Below, one piece after another: positions 1 through 11,412 of a stretch of DNA of 64,000 bases. A model generated the notes under the pieces. The model ran no database searches and was not told the origin of the DNA. It saw only the letters and a program-made list of their open reading frames with translations. Within the stretch, counting starts at the first letter, position 1. Every line of letters begins with the position of its first letter. A program made the translations under genes and the position numbers. Where the stretch lies: assembly GCF_041734735.1 (NCBI RefSeq), contig NC_134876.1:94670086-94734085 (forward strand), given 5' to 3'. This DNA comes from Babylonia areolata (taxonomy: Eukaryota; Mollusca; Gastropoda; Neogastropoda; Buccinidae).

Positions 1-560
1 AAAGATGATTTATTTCAAATTTTGACAAACACAATTTCGAATAATTAAATGCATATTACAAGTTAACATAAATTGTTTAATAAGTTTCCTTTGCTGATAA
101 CATAAGCAGGGCAAAACAAAGATGCGTGTCTGTAATATTTCCTGGAAATGACTGATGTCAAACATTATTCAAAGCAGGGCAACAAAACACTAAGTGAAGT
201 TCAGATTCTTCAGCACGTTTGCATAAGTGACGAACAATATCACAGTTACTGAATCTACCAATATGATAATAATGTAAGAAGAGATCGGAAATACATACTC
301 TGAACTTTGTTATGATGTATTTCTATTTTATCGATAAATAAGTAAGAATAGAACACCTAGAGATCAATCGCCTAAAAATATCAAACCGACTGCTATCTTG
401 AACATGATACGACCGTTCTTGTCATCAACGAATGTTCGGAATGTGCGAACAAATCCGTTAAAGTCGCTGCAACCGAACGTAACCAAACCCCTGTTCATTT
501 TATTTGACTCATGCTTTTGACACCCGGTTTATCACGTCCCTATGATCGAGATGATTTCTT
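1..560. other. AT-rich sequence, no gene seen
   Basis: No open frame, splice-bounded exon or recognisable repeat was found. The stretch is AT-rich and unique-looking, and may be intron of the membrane-protein gene whose last exon begins at 1864 (inference). Confidence 0.4.
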
Positions 561-574
561 CTTCTTCTTCTTCG

Positions 575-690
575 TTCGTGGGCTGCAACTCCCACGTTCA
601 CTCGTATGTACACTAGTGGGCTTTTACGTGTATGACCGTTTTCACCCCGCCATGTTGGCAGCCATACTCCGTTTTTGGGGAGTATACAGA
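575..690 (-). mobile_element. tRNA-derived SINE fragment (body part)
   Basis: The stretch running from 'gggctgcaactccc' to 'ttttggggagtat' looks like the 3' body of the same minus-strand SINE family seen at 7262-7545. A matching fragment on the other strand lies at 24788-24905 and a decayed one at 12900-12980. No tRNA-like head is present in this copy. Confidence 0.5.
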
Positions 691-813
691 TGATATAACA
701 CGTTATATTATTTTAATTTTAATTTTTTTTTTTTTACCAATATGAATATTTCATGTGTGTTGTTTTGAGCCAGAAGCTATTCATAATCGCATATATGAGG
801 GAGAGAGGGAAAG

Positions 814-870
<57 letters not shown>

Positions 871-915
871 AGAGAGAGAGAGAGAGAGAGAGTGTGTGTG
901 TGTGTGTGTGTGTGT
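814..915. repeat. Compound microsatellite (AT)n-(AG)n-(TG)n
   Basis: Three dinucleotide runs abut directly: about 50 bp of AT, about 22 bp of GA, then about 24 bp of TG. The open frames crossing it are low-complexity artefacts. Confidence 0.95.
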
Positions 916-1239
916 GATCCATTCAGCCCCCACCGCTCTCCATCCTTTTCATCACACGCGAATTCCAGCAAACCTCCCTGCAATAGAACCACCGGGAGAC
1001 ACGCTTATTCAGCAGTTTCGCTGACGTGGGAAGAAAGCCAGACTTGCTCGCAGTGGCGTTGGCCAGACGAGGTAGAAGGCTACATAATATTCCCCAAGGG
1101 TATCCCTCAAGGACATGGCTCTCATCACTTTTTGTTTCTCTGATCTTTCACGTCACTTGCTTTTTCAGACTTGAAACCGACTAGAACTTATTTCACTCAC
1201 AATTTCTCTGCGTTGCTTTTGCTTTTAAGAATGGTGCGT

Positions 1240-1243
<4 letters not shown>

Positions 1244-1302
<59 letters not shown>

Positions 1303-1320
1303 GTTGTTGTTGTTGTTTGG
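1244..1320. repeat. (GT)n followed by (TTG)n microsatellite
   Basis: About 56 bp of uninterrupted GT dinucleotides run directly into TTG trinucleotides, upstream of the terminal exon at 1864. Confidence 0.95.
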
Positions 1321-1863
1321 TTTGTGTTGTTGTTGTTTTTTAGGGGAGGCGGCTTAAACATTTATTTTATATTATTACTACTTCAGTGTCTGTCTTAAAC
1401 AGCAATGGAATGAGGATAAAAACTGTTTTACTTAGGTCAGCGATCAGATCGTTTATAGAGGAAGGGTAGAGGGCCGGAAAAGACTGTAGTTTTCATCAAG
1501 GTCCGCAATGGTTCGAACCAGAACAAATAAGATTTGATGGACACTCGCTGATTCTGTTTTGAACTCACTGTGTCCTAACATTGTTGTAGTGATGATGGAT
1601 TCTGTGACCCTCGTGCAGGCAATGAAGCCTGACCAGTGCATTGGGTTTATACCAAAGTCTGGCCTCTTCTTCTTCTCTTTCGTTTTCAAAGCAGATGTGG
1701 TGTAGAGTACATGGATCAGTCCGCACACTTTGCGGACACCTTGAAACTGAAACTTTTGGACCCAAAATGTTATTTTCGATCTTTCATGAAGTCTCTGTGT
1801 GGTTTTGTCTGTCTGTCTGAACCGCTAACAGTGCAGTAACTTTATGAAACTCACCTGTTTCAG

Positions 1864-3189
1864 AGAGGTCCCTCGCCAGTTCCGACACCGCCCGTTTCTA
1901 CCACCCCAGGCAACGTCACATCCGTTTCCTCTCCCAACCCCTCTTCCCAGGTGTCGCTGCTGTGGATTCCATACGTGCTGATCGCCCTTGTGTTCATCGT
2001 CTTCCTGGGTGCCAACTTCTGGTGTTACCACAAGAAGCACCGTGAACGCTACCTGCGCAAGCGCGACGAGAAGCGGGTGAAGGACGGGCTCCACGAGCGA
2101 CGCCGAATCACCGCTCTCATGCGATCCCACTTCCAGTCCGCCTTCATGTCCAAGGACGAAGTGGTGGAGGACTTTGAGGATGATGACGGAGATCACGTGA
2201 GCGTGGCAGCGTCAGTGTCTCGCCGAAAGTCGGGTTCTTGCGTCTCTCATAACAGTGATTCCAGACTGTTTCCAGGTCAGTCCTGGTCCCCCACGGAAAG
2301 CCCGTCAGCTGGTCAGCCCTCGCCTCCAGTGGACAGACCATCACATGTTGAATCGTGGTCCGCACATCATCTCTTTCCGGGTCAGTCGTTGTTCACCCCA
2401 GACGGTTTACCCCCCAATCAGATGTGGTCGGCTGAAAAACTGTCCCCTGGCCAGTCGTCATCTTCCAGCGGGAATCCCCGGCAGTTTTGGTTTGCTGACC
2501 AGCCGTCTCCTGCTCCGAGTGTGTCCATGAAACTGTCCCCTGATCAGTTCCTGACCCTGTCTGACCATCTGTTTCCTGTACAGCCGGGGCATCCTCCAGG
2601 CCGTCTGTCTCCGGGTCGCTCTTTTTCTCTGTCAGACAAACTGTCTCACAGTCGTTCCATTTCCCCTGATACCCCCCTTGGTCAGACAATGTATTCAGTC
2701 AAGCTTCACCACGAACAATCCGCGCCCCTCCTTGACAAACGACTCCCCGTTCAGCTGTCATCTCCCCAGGAACAGACCTTCCCCAGCCACATACCGTCTG
2801 ATGGCGAACCTGACTCCACACCGTCTGTATCTTCTGCCCAGGCCTTACCTCCCCCTGACAGACCTCCCCCCGGCCAGTTTCTGTCTGCCGACAAACTGTC
2901 CTCCGGTCCAACAATATCCCCTGACAAATTATCTCCCACTCAGGTCTTAGCACCCCCTGACAAATTGTCCCCAGGTCAGGTTCGATCTGCTAAAGTAGCG
3001 TCCTCCTGTCAAACGTTATCCCCTGAAAATGTATCCCCCAGTCAGTCCTGTTCCTTGTCCGCCCAATCACCGGGTGAGCCCCGCGGACCGTGGACCAATC
3101 AGAACGGCTCTTGTCGAACCAACTTCAGTGGTGATGACGTAGTGTGTAACGTCAAACGCGAAACGAGCAACGGGTCTGTTGTGCATTGA
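1864..3189 (+). CDS. Terminal exon of a single-pass membrane protein with Pro/Ser repeat tail
   Basis: The exon opens after a good acceptor (ctcacctgtttcag) and stays open for 441 codons to TGA at 3187-3189. Residues 1-29 are Ser/Thr/Pro-rich with one N-glycosylation sequon (NVT), like a mucin-type stalk. Residues about 31-54 form one hydrophobic helix (IPYVLIALVFIVFLGA). A strongly basic stretch follows (KKHRERYLRKRDEKR), so the orientation is probably type I with the tail in the cytosol. The tail, about residues 130-400, carries many imperfect repeats around DKLSPGQ/SPDQ/FPGQ at roughly 17-20-residue spacing. A basophilic kinase-like site (SRRKSGS) and an acidic patch (FEDDDGD) precede the repeats. 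The ectodomain must be encoded further upstream. I do not recognise the family, and its function is unknown. Real coding is supported by the length, the GC-rich base composition, the acceptor and the membrane topology. Confidence 0.8.
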   Translation, partial: RGPSPVPTPPVSTTPGNVTSVSSPNPSSQVSLLWIPYVLIALVFIVFLGANFWCYHKKHRERYLRKRDEKRVKDGLHERRRITALMRSHFQSAFMSKDEVVEDFEDDDGDHVSVAASVSRRKSGSCVSHNSDSRLFPGQSWSPTESPSAGQPSPPVDRPSHVESWSAHHLFPGQSLFTPDGLPPNQMWSAEKLSPGQSSSSSGNPRQFWFADQPSPAPSVSMKLSPDQFLTLSDHLFPVQPGHPPGRLSPGRSFSLSDKLSHSRSISPDTPLGQTMYSVKLHHEQSAPLLDKRLPVQLSSPQEQTFPSHIPSDGEPDSTPSVSSAQALPPPDRPPPGQFLSADKLSSGPTISPDKLSPTQVLAPPDKLSPGQVRSAKVASSCQTLSPENVSPSQSCSLSAQSPGEPRGPWTNQNGSCRTNFSGDDVVCNVKRETSNGSVVH

Positions 3190-3553
3190 CGACGGTGTTT
3201 ATGATTTGACATGACCATGGGATCCGTTGAGCGTTGACCACTGTTTCGACAATGCTTGAGATATAGTGGTCCAGTGCGTACATTTTCAACTGGAATTGAT
3301 TCATCAGACTACATTTATTTTTTAATATTAAGTCGTGTGTTGAGCCACAAATCATCTGTCAAACACCTAACGTTTCTGTGGGATACATTATCACAATCCG
3401 TTGCCTTGGTATGGAAAACACTTTCATTGTTTAAATATTTGAAGGGTATCGTCTTTGGGTTGCTTTTTGATTTTTGATGGTCGTTTTTTGGTTTGGTTTC
3501 TTTATTTGTAAATGGTTTGCTTTTATTTGGTTGTGTGTGCGCGCGCGCGTGTG

Positions 3554-3604
<51 letters not shown>

Positions 3605-4002
3605 ACTGGAACTCATAACGTAAACGAATATTATCTTTATAACTTATGAGCAGCCTGATTCGCAATACTAAGCCTACAGTGTGTGTGTGTGGGGGGGGGG
3701 GGGGGGGGGGGGGGTGTACGGATGGTGAAGGCGATAGGCTTGGTTTCATTGTTCACACGCGCTGAAATACAATTACGATCTCTTGAATCGGATTTCTCTG
3801 TCAGCGCATTGAAAATTACTGTCGTGTGATTCCATCCACACCAAGAGCTAATACAATAACGCCTTTGACCAGAACTTATAAGATGTCACAGCTATCGAAC
3901 GACAGACACACAAACACATCCGACGTAATGATATTATATTGTTAAACAGCTGGACAGTCCCTTTTTTCCAGCCGCGCACGCGTGTGTATGTTTGCATGCA
4001 TG

Positions 4003-4045
<43 letters not shown>

Positions 4046-4319
4046 GCAATCAGTCATGACGGACGCAATGTCGCAGTGGACAACCAAGCATTCACCCACG
4101 CACATAATAGTTATATCAATATATTGTTAACCAATTGGCCAGTCTCCTCTTTTCGGACAGAAATCCTTTTAATGTGAGTGGATCTGGAAGAGCGTGTTGT
4201 CAGCGCGGATCGATATTCCATTCTTCCTGTCAGATGTGACTGCGTAAATGCCAGTGTAGAGTGCTTGTGTCTGACCGATAGGTTGTAAGGAATTAAAGAG
4301 ATCTTTTATTCTGGTGAAT
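3190..4319. other. 3' flank with microsatellites, no gene
   Basis: This is the probable 3' UTR and flank of the exon ending at 3189. It contains a GT/GC run at 3532-3602, a poly-G tract near 3690-3713 and a second GT run at 4006-4040. No other feature was seen. Confidence 0.5.
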
Positions 4320-4900
4320 TCCTCCCTGCTAACACACCCTGCAGCTTCATCCATTCAGTCCGTTAAGCGCATACAAAACTCTGCTGCCCGACTCGTCCTC
4401 AGAAAGAAAAGATCTGAGCACATCACTCCTATTTTGCAACATCTCCACTGGCTCCCTGTCTCACACAGAATAAAGTATAAGATCAGCGCTCTATGTTGTA
4501 AATGTATTCACAAATCTGCCCCTTCTTATTTTTGTGGCTACCTTCACCTCTACACTCCATCTCGTTCTCTACGATCGGCTTCGGAGCCACTCTGTTTACG
4601 CAAACCCAGATTCAAACACTCCACTGTCGGACGCCGTTCTTTCTCTGGACCTTGCATTTGGAATGAACTTCCTCTTTCGCTTCGTAAGGTTCCGCACTCA
4701 GCTCTTTCAAGCCTGGCCTTAAAACCCAACTGTTCACAAGATAGCCTCCCTCCCCTACCTCTTCCTTGTCTTCAGTTTCTTCAGTTTTAGAGTGAGTTAT
4801 GCATGCGTGTGAATGACTGGTGTGAAGCGCTTAGATTTGTCTCTGCACAAGATTCAGCGCTATATAGATACTGTCATCATCATTATTATTAGCCTCGTCA
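4320..4900 (+). mobile_element. LINE 3' end (CR1/L2-like), reverse transcriptase C-terminus
   Basis: The frame at 4323-4790 encodes a typical non-LTR reverse-transcriptase C-terminal region (KRIQNSAARLVLRK, LQHLHWLPVSHRIKYKI, WNELPLSLRK). The 3' UTR contains 'gcacaagattcagcgctata' and ends in an ATT-rich short-repeat tail near 4880-4895. The copy is 5'-truncated. Closely related copies lie at 9003-9190, 17765-18880, 27717-28145 and 37658-38690, and divergent ones at 45226-46210 and 54340-54720. The clade is inferred from the motifs and the microsatellite-like tail. Confidence 0.85.
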
Positions 4901-5339
4901 ACTTTTATCAGGTAGGAAAAGAGGGGAACAGGAAGAGTAGCTATCACGGATATCTGGATAGCATAGAATGGTCTCTTTTTTTTCTGTTTGTTCAAACAGC
5001 TGGAGGTTATCGTGTACATATGGACAAAATAAAATAAAATAAAAGGGTGGGATGGGGGGTTGGGGGGGGGGGGGGGGGTGAAGAAAAAAGGATTTTCTCC
5101 TTGTTTCTTTGCATCATCCAGAGTAGCTTTCTTACAAAATGACAGAATTAAGAAACAGCTGATTTTAAGTTTCATGTCTCTGTGACAATGTCAGCTTTTC
5201 TCTCTTTTTTAGTCGTTATTTCGTTATGTCCCGCTTGAATTTTTATTTTATTTTAAATATGTGGTTTGGTTATCTTGCCGATCAAAAAGAAACGTTTTAG
5301 TCGATTAGTATCGAGAAAAAAACCCCACAAAACCCCCCC

Positions 5340-5346
5340 AGCGTGT

Positions 5347-5393
<47 letters not shown>

Positions 5394-5400
5394 GTAGTCG
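5340..5400. repeat. (AT)n and (GTA)n microsatellite
   Basis: About 42 bp of AT dinucleotides are followed by GTA trinucleotides. Confidence 0.9.
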
Positions 5401-5924
5401 TAGTAGTAGTAGTATATATTAATATATTAATATATACTGGGTCTTCTAGGAACGAACGTTCATTCCTTATTTTTTGGTTTTAGAATAATGGATGGTCATT
5501 ATTTTTATTTTTATTCTATTTATTTTTTTTTTTTTTTGCGGCGTGCTCTTAGCTCTGAAGTAGTCATCACTATGATACACAGTCAGCATGACTGACCGAA
5601 TGAACATGGGAATGCATGAAAGGATAAATTATAACTGATGAAGACGTCTTTCTTAGATTCCTCTTGCTTTGATCTTAAGCAGGCGGTTTTTTTTTCGTGT
5701 GTTTTTGTATGTGTGTGTGTGTATTTTTTGTTTGTTTTTTTGTTGCTTTTTTATTTATTTATTTATTTTTGGGGTGGGTGTGGGGGGTGGGGGGGGTGTC
5801 TTTTTGTCAGAAAGTGTTGATGAAAAGAATCCAAAGTGACCCCTGTCACCCTCAGTTTGACCCCTCCCTATACCATTTCCACATTTTCTGAGACTGCAGT
5901 TTGTGATCAACTTCACTGCACCAG

Positions 5925-6060
5925 CGACCCGAGCAGCACGAAGTGTGCTGAGCGTTAAACGCTAACTCCACCATACTCAGGTAAACCTTTAATGCCGAGC
6001 ACAGACTTGAGAACGTTCTCTTAACGCTAAGCAAACTAAGCACTTCTAAGATCGCTAATT
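5925..6060. mobile_element. Decayed palindromic miniature element
   Basis: The two halves (around 'gctgagcgttaaacgctaac' and 'gaacgttctcttaacgctaa') are partly reverse-complementary and resemble the clearer palindrome at 52913-53057. Both spell variants of 'gttaagaacgttc'. Probably an old copy of one non-autonomous foldback family. Confidence 0.45.
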
Positions 6061-6087
6061 TGACCCCGTCCACACCCCGCCCCCTTA

Positions 6088-6089
<2 letters not shown>

Positions 6090-6118
<29 letters not shown>

Positions 6119-6499
6119 GGCACAAATGATTATTTCATGATCTATCATGTTCTTTAGTATGTGTTTGTATTGATATGATGTGTGTCGATGTTACATGCGT
6201 AAATATTTATCATATGATTTATATGTAGTTTGTTTTCTGTGTGCTGTCCAAACCTTGAGGGCGAACGACTGAAAAAAGAAGGCACATTACCCCCCTGTCA
6301 CATGTACTCTGAACTAATGGCAAAGTGCCAAAGTGTTGCAAATCTCTTGTTAGATTATGTTGTTTCAATTCTGTTTTTTTTCCTTTCTGTTCCATTTTAT
6401 CTGTTTTGCACCATTTTAAAATGTTCTGATTAGTACCTACTATGTCACTAAAGCTTTACAGTAAATGACATTAGACATTTCAGTGTTCAGTTCAGTTCA

Positions 6500-6550
<51 letters not shown>
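6090..6550. repeat. Two (CT)n microsatellites around unique AT-rich sequence
   Basis: CT runs lie at 6090-6114 and 6502-6548. Between them is AT-rich sequence in which I see no gene. Confidence 0.85.
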
Positions 6551-6552
<2 letters not shown>

Positions 6553-7195
6553 GAAATTTAAGCAACATGTATCCCGCATCACTCATCAGACTACTTCAGA
6601 CTCGCACTAACGGACATGTCGCAGTAAGTAAACACGGATGGTTTGCAGTCTTTCTACTTAACATAATTTTATACTTGAGTTAGTTTGTCTGACAGTCGAA
6701 ACCACATGTGCTGTGCAGTTCGACGGAAAACTCGTCAGTCTGTTTACGATACGCTTTAATACAATCATTTTAAACGTACATTTAGTGTGTTTTTTTGTTG
6801 GTTTCTTTTGTACATCTAAAAGTTGGTCAGTAGAAGGACGAGCGATCCGCTTCAATCTTTTGAACTATATCTAGTTTGGGTATGTCTGACAGTTCAGTGG
6901 TTTCGAGCTGTTTTCGAGCGTCATGGCAATTTGCAATAATTCTATGAGACGTTTGTATTCGCAACTTTTCAGTCCCTTGTGAAGTGCCACGTGTACCTGA
7001 AAGAATGAATAAATGAAATATATGGATACTTATAATTAAAGGGCCTATCCTCGGTCGGAGACCAAGCTGTAATCGCTTTACAAACTCGGGGTCGTTTGCA
7101 CAACAGGCTGCCCACCCGGGCAGAACCGACTGACAGTGGCTGCCACTGGGCGCTCATCACTCGTCTCCCGTTTCATTCAATCAGGTCTCAGCCAC

Positions 7196-7196
7196 G

Positions 7197-7234
<38 letters not shown>
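7196..7234. repeat. (CA)n microsatellite
   Basis: An uninterrupted CA run of about 35 bp. Confidence 0.9.
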
Positions 7235-7237
<3 letters not shown>

Positions 7238-7261
7238 AATCAGACATGCAACATTCAACGC

Positions 7262-7545
7262 CGCCATTTGTCCATTCTTCGTTTCCGGGTATGTTCTTGT
7301 TTCCACAACTCACCGAACGCTGACATAGATTACAGGATCTTCAACGTGCGTATTAAATGATCTTCTGCGTGTGCATACACACGAAAAGGGTTCAGGCACT
7401 AGCAGGTCTGCACATATGTTGACCTGAGAGATCGGAAAAATCTTCACCCTTTACCTACCAGGCGCTGTTACTGAGATTCGAACCTGGGACCCTCAGATTG
7501 AAAGTCCAACGATTTAACCACTCGGCTATTGCGCGCGTCAGAGAG
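7262..7545 (-). mobile_element. tRNA-derived SINE, minus strand
   Basis: Read on the minus strand the element starts with a tRNA-like head: an A box in 'caatagccgagtggttaaa' (about 7518-7536) and a B box in 'ggttcgaatct' (about 7472-7482). A body follows, ending near the sequence complementary to 'gtatgttcttgtttcc'. The head resembles a Leu/Ser-type tRNA, but the acceptor stem does not close, so this is not a working tRNA gene. Pol III box positions are seen directly; the family name is not assigned. Confidence 0.75.
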
Positions 7546-7928
7546 AGAGAGAGAGAGAGAGAGATGTCACTCGGAGAGCACCAAACTGGTATGCATCAAA
7601 TAGTCTGAAATAAACAAATAAAACTTGAAAAGTTCTCTTTGGTCTTGTAAAAATGCTTTTTGAGAACACCTGTCGTCATAGCTCATGTGGTGTGTTTCAC
7701 CAGTTATGGAATGAATGTTTGCCCTGGACAGGTGCTTGCGACACATTTTCGCCTTCAACATATATTGCAATACTCGTGTACATGCTTGTCTGGCTGGATA
7801 AAAAGATCGGTTGTTTTATTGATTTTGACTTTGGCTGCGTTTCGATGTTTCCAGGGTTGTTTGTTCATAGCATCGTGTGTGCATGAACCCTTGAATAGAA
7901 AATGTATTTAAGGGATGGGTGGGGTGGG

Positions 7929-7929
<1 letters not shown>

Positions 7930-7970
<41 letters not shown>
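7930..7970. repeat. (GA)n microsatellite
   Basis: About 38 bp of GA dinucleotides. Confidence 0.9.
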
Positions 7971-7971
<1 letters not shown>

Positions 7972-8109
7972 GTTGTTCGTTTGCAGTTTTAAACCGCTAG
8001 CAGAGTTCAGCTTACTGTGTTGATGTGGTTGCTAAATGATTACTTTTTGATGTGGTTGTGAACTCATTATACATGTTATTAATCTGTCTCATTCCGCATT
8101 GCGCAATAA

Positions 8110-8112
8110 TAA

Positions 8113-8143
<31 letters not shown>

Positions 8144-8150
8144 AAGAAAT
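8110..8150. repeat. (GAA)n microsatellite
   Basis: A purine-only GAA run of about 33 bp, next to an AAT repeat. Confidence 0.9.
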
Positions 8151-8806
8151 GGCTTTCAGTTCACTTTTCTTTCTTTCTTTAAGCTGCTTTGGCTCTTTGA
8201 CCATTCCTCGTCTTCTTCCTTCCGTTTGTCTTTCACTGTCATGTGAACGTACAAAACAAATTCATAAAGAATCAGCAGACGTGCATTCATTTTTATGTAA
8301 ACGAATAATTTAGGCTGATGTATACGGCAATAAAGTGACAAGTCGCTGGAGGCAATATCATCCAAAGTGCGTGTTGTAAGCCTGTGTTTTGAGCGTTTGA
8401 TTGTCAGATAACAGAAAAAAAGACGCTACGAAAACAACGTGCGTTGCAATAAAACAGCGAAGAAGTGTACGTGATAATGTGTGTGTCATTATATTGCGAA
8501 GCGTCTGGCTGTCGGCTGTAAAAACGGGGCTCTGGAATTTTGTGTTGCGTTTCTGGTTCTTGTCACAATGTCAGGTTTGTGACACCAGAAGCTGTGATTT
8601 TGTTGTCGTGGGAAAAAAGTAAGGGGGTAGAGACGACATCTTTGAAAACGTGCCATCTTCTTCGACGAATTCTTTCAGAAGAGCGAAGCACTGTACTCAT
8701 GTACGAATGTTAATTGCAGTCCAACATGGCCATGTACTTGGACTTGTGGATATAAATCATAATCAATTCCTTTTTTACTTAATATTTTCTATTATGTTCA
8801 CTTTTG

Positions 8807-8809
<3 letters not shown>

Positions 8810-8888
<79 letters not shown>
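8810..8888. repeat. Compound (AT)n-(AG)n microsatellite
   Basis: About 35 bp of AT are followed at once by about 42 bp of AG. The same arrangement occurs at 814-915 and 13505-13560. Confidence 0.95.
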
Positions 8889-8889
<1 letters not shown>

Positions 8890-9002
8890 TGATATGTTTA
8901 ACGTGATAGTGGAGGGAAACAAGAGTGAGTTATCATCATCATCATCGTTGTTGTTGTTGCTATTATCATTATAATCATTATCATTATTATTATTGTTATT
9001 AT

Positions 9003-9190
9003 TATCAGCTCTTTCAAGTCTGGCCTTAAAATCCACCTCTTCCCAAAATAGCCTCCCTTCCCTGCCTCTTCCTTGTCTTTAGTTTCTCCAGTTTTAGAGT
9101 TTTGCATACGTGTGAATAACTGGTGCGAAAGCGCTTTGATTTGTCTATGCACAAGATTCAGCACTATATAAATACCATTATTATTATTTA
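9003..9190 (+). mobile_element. LINE 3' end fragment (CR1/L2-like)
   Basis: The sequence matches the last ~190 bp of the LINE family at 4320-4900, from 'agctctttcaagtctggcct' to 'agattcagcactatataaat', and ends in an ATT repeat. An unrelated ATC/TTG/ATT microsatellite region precedes it (8935-9003). Confidence 0.8.
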
Positions 9191-9209
9191 TTTTTTATTA
9201 TTATTGAAT

Positions 9210-9990
9210 TCACGTTATTCAAACCAAGCCGACTGCAGATGCTGTGACTCACCCCTCAAACTTCTTTCCAAAGCTGAAACCTACAATCGGATACCTCACA
9301 AAAATCCAATCACTGTGCACATGCGGTGCTCGATTGACAGAGCTGTCGCTTGTCCATGCTTGGGAACATTCCCCGCCACTTCTGGGATTCAGTACCTTTC
9401 TTCATTTTTCACAATGATGACACGAACTCTGCAGTCAGTTCTGTCTTGCATACAGTTACCGCCTTGTTTATATTTGTAGTCTGAGACTGTGCCGTTTGCG
9501 CCAGTGAAATCAGCAGGACTAAATTTTGGCCGCTTCGTCTCAACACAGTTTCAGACTTGCCTTTATTTCGGCCCATGTATTTCATGCTAAATATTTGGAA
9601 TATCAAAATATAGACTTAGGGTCGTCTCTTCTCACGCATGAGACCCCAGATTCCTCTGATCAACCTTGATTTCTCCAAACATATAAACGTTTGAAAATTG
9701 CTCTTGGCCTAAAGCCTTTCTCCCTTGAGTTTTTGGGTGAATTTCAGATATATCAGAATGTAGTTTTCAGCAGTTCAAATGTTCAGACTCAAGACAACGT
9801 TTCATGAACACAGCTGAACTTTAGGGTCGGGGGTGGATGGGGAGGTAGGGGGGCAGGACGGAGGGGGGCGGGGTTTGACTCCATTATTATCAGTATACCA
9901 GTTGTGCTTGACAGAAGAAGAGGAAACTTTCTGATCTGTTCTATTTTGCCGGTTCTCTTTTATTTGGCTTTAGCTAGCAAAAATGTTGGT
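9210..9990. other. Intergenic, nothing recognised
   Basis: The longest open frame (118 codons, plus strand) starts inside the LINE fragment upstream and has no recognisable domain. I see no gene here. Confidence 0.4.
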
Positions 9991-9997
9991 CGATCAT

Positions 9998-10007
9998 ATA
10001 TATACCA

Positions 10008-10083
<76 letters not shown>
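9998..10083. repeat. Compound (AT)n-(GT)n microsatellite
   Basis: About 48 bp of AT run directly into about 33 bp of GT. Confidence 0.95.
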
Positions 10084-10088
<5 letters not shown>

Positions 10089-10269
10089 TTACGTACATTC
10101 GAGATTGTTATGAAACTCTTTTGTCTAATTCTGGTTGTTACTCAAGTTGATACTGTGCATGCATTATACAAACAAAGACACAAAGAGAGAGAGAGAGAGT
10201 ACACTCACGCAGATTAAGATTCTGTTGTTCAGTGTTTTTTTTTTTTTTTTTATTATTATACTAAAAATA

Positions 10270-10312
10270 CAGCGCGCGCACACACACACGCACACACACA
10301 CACACACATGCG
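10270..10312. repeat. (CA)n with CG interruptions
   Basis: A CA run of about 38 bp flanked by GCGCGC. Confidence 0.9.
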
Positions 10313-10964
10313 CGCTGAGGATTGAAAACGACAGAAACCTGTACAGCTGCACAGCACGTGAAAATTGTGACTGGGTTGCTGGAGAAGCTTCACATTCTAC
10401 CGCTCTTTCTGAGGCATTCTTAAGATGGCGGAGGTAGGATCGGAAACCAAAGTTTCAAAGTCGAAAAAGTATAAGAAAATGTGCTGAAAGGGTACTGTTT
10501 CGTGCGTGGTTTATCGTGTATTGTGTATTTCTATGTGTCTTTGGAATTAGACATGTGTGTGTGCGCGTGTGTGTGTGTGTGTGTGTGTGCCGCGTGTGTT
10601 GAGTGCGTGTGTGTGACAGTGTGTAAACCGCTTATGCTCACACAGACACAGTGTGATTGGAAACAGCCCATAATAATTATACAGTCACACGGGCTCAGCA
10701 TGTGACAGCAAACAGCCCATGGCCACAATACCCCCCTAGCAGCAGCAATTAACACTGTTCGACTCAAAATCTTCATTCCAACCTCTCGCGAGAGGAGAAA
10801 GCAAGGTAATAATATTCAAGTTTCTTCCCCTGTTTAACCTACTGAATCGTTTCAAAGAGGAAAACAGTTGTAAACTGGTTAATAACAGTGTAATAACATT
10901 ACTCTACATTTCTTCCCTTCCATTTTCTCATTTGCCTTCTTTACGGCATTCGACAGGGGAATAA

Positions 10965-11000
<36 letters not shown>

Positions 11001-11227
11001 TTAAATGTTTTTAACGAATTTACAACTTTTTCCGTCCTCGAAACGACACTGCACGGAAAGAGTACAGGGAAAGAAATGTGGATAATGCCGAAAGCAGAAA
11101 CAGAAAAGATAGTCCAGAATTTTTGTCATGGCTCACTAAATAATACGCAGAAGCAGACCGACCTCGCATTCACATGGGTATAATTATACCATCCACGAAC
11201 TTATTTGTCCTTGTATGGGTACCGCCC

Positions 11228-11412
11228 CACAGTTTCAGTTTCAGTTTCAGTAGCTCAAGGAGGCGTCACTGCGTTCGGACAAATCCATATACGCTACACC
11301 ACGCCCCACAGCAGCGGGATACGAGATGGCAGAGGAGGGTTTAGGTTTCCTGTCTGTCATGGGTCATTGGCCCATGGCCCATACAATTTTGAAATGATCC
11401 ATCGATCGATTT
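11228..11412 (-). mobile_element. SINE 3' tail fragment
   Basis: It contains 'gtttcagtttcagtttcagt' followed by a stretch around 'ggcgtcactgcgttcggac' and 'atccatatacgctacacc'. The reverse complement of the latter is found at 17660-17785 and 55493-55600, at the 3' end of tRNA-headed SINEs. This copy is therefore a headless tail on the minus strand. Confidence 0.6.

Noticed and set aside
734-992. Open frames across AT/AG/TG repeats
   Set aside because: Dinucleotide repeats lack stops in some frames; the predicted peptides are IYIY, ERER and VCVC runs. The same applies to the frames at 3315-3749, 17309-17730, 22245-22628, 27005-27496 and 36488-37133.
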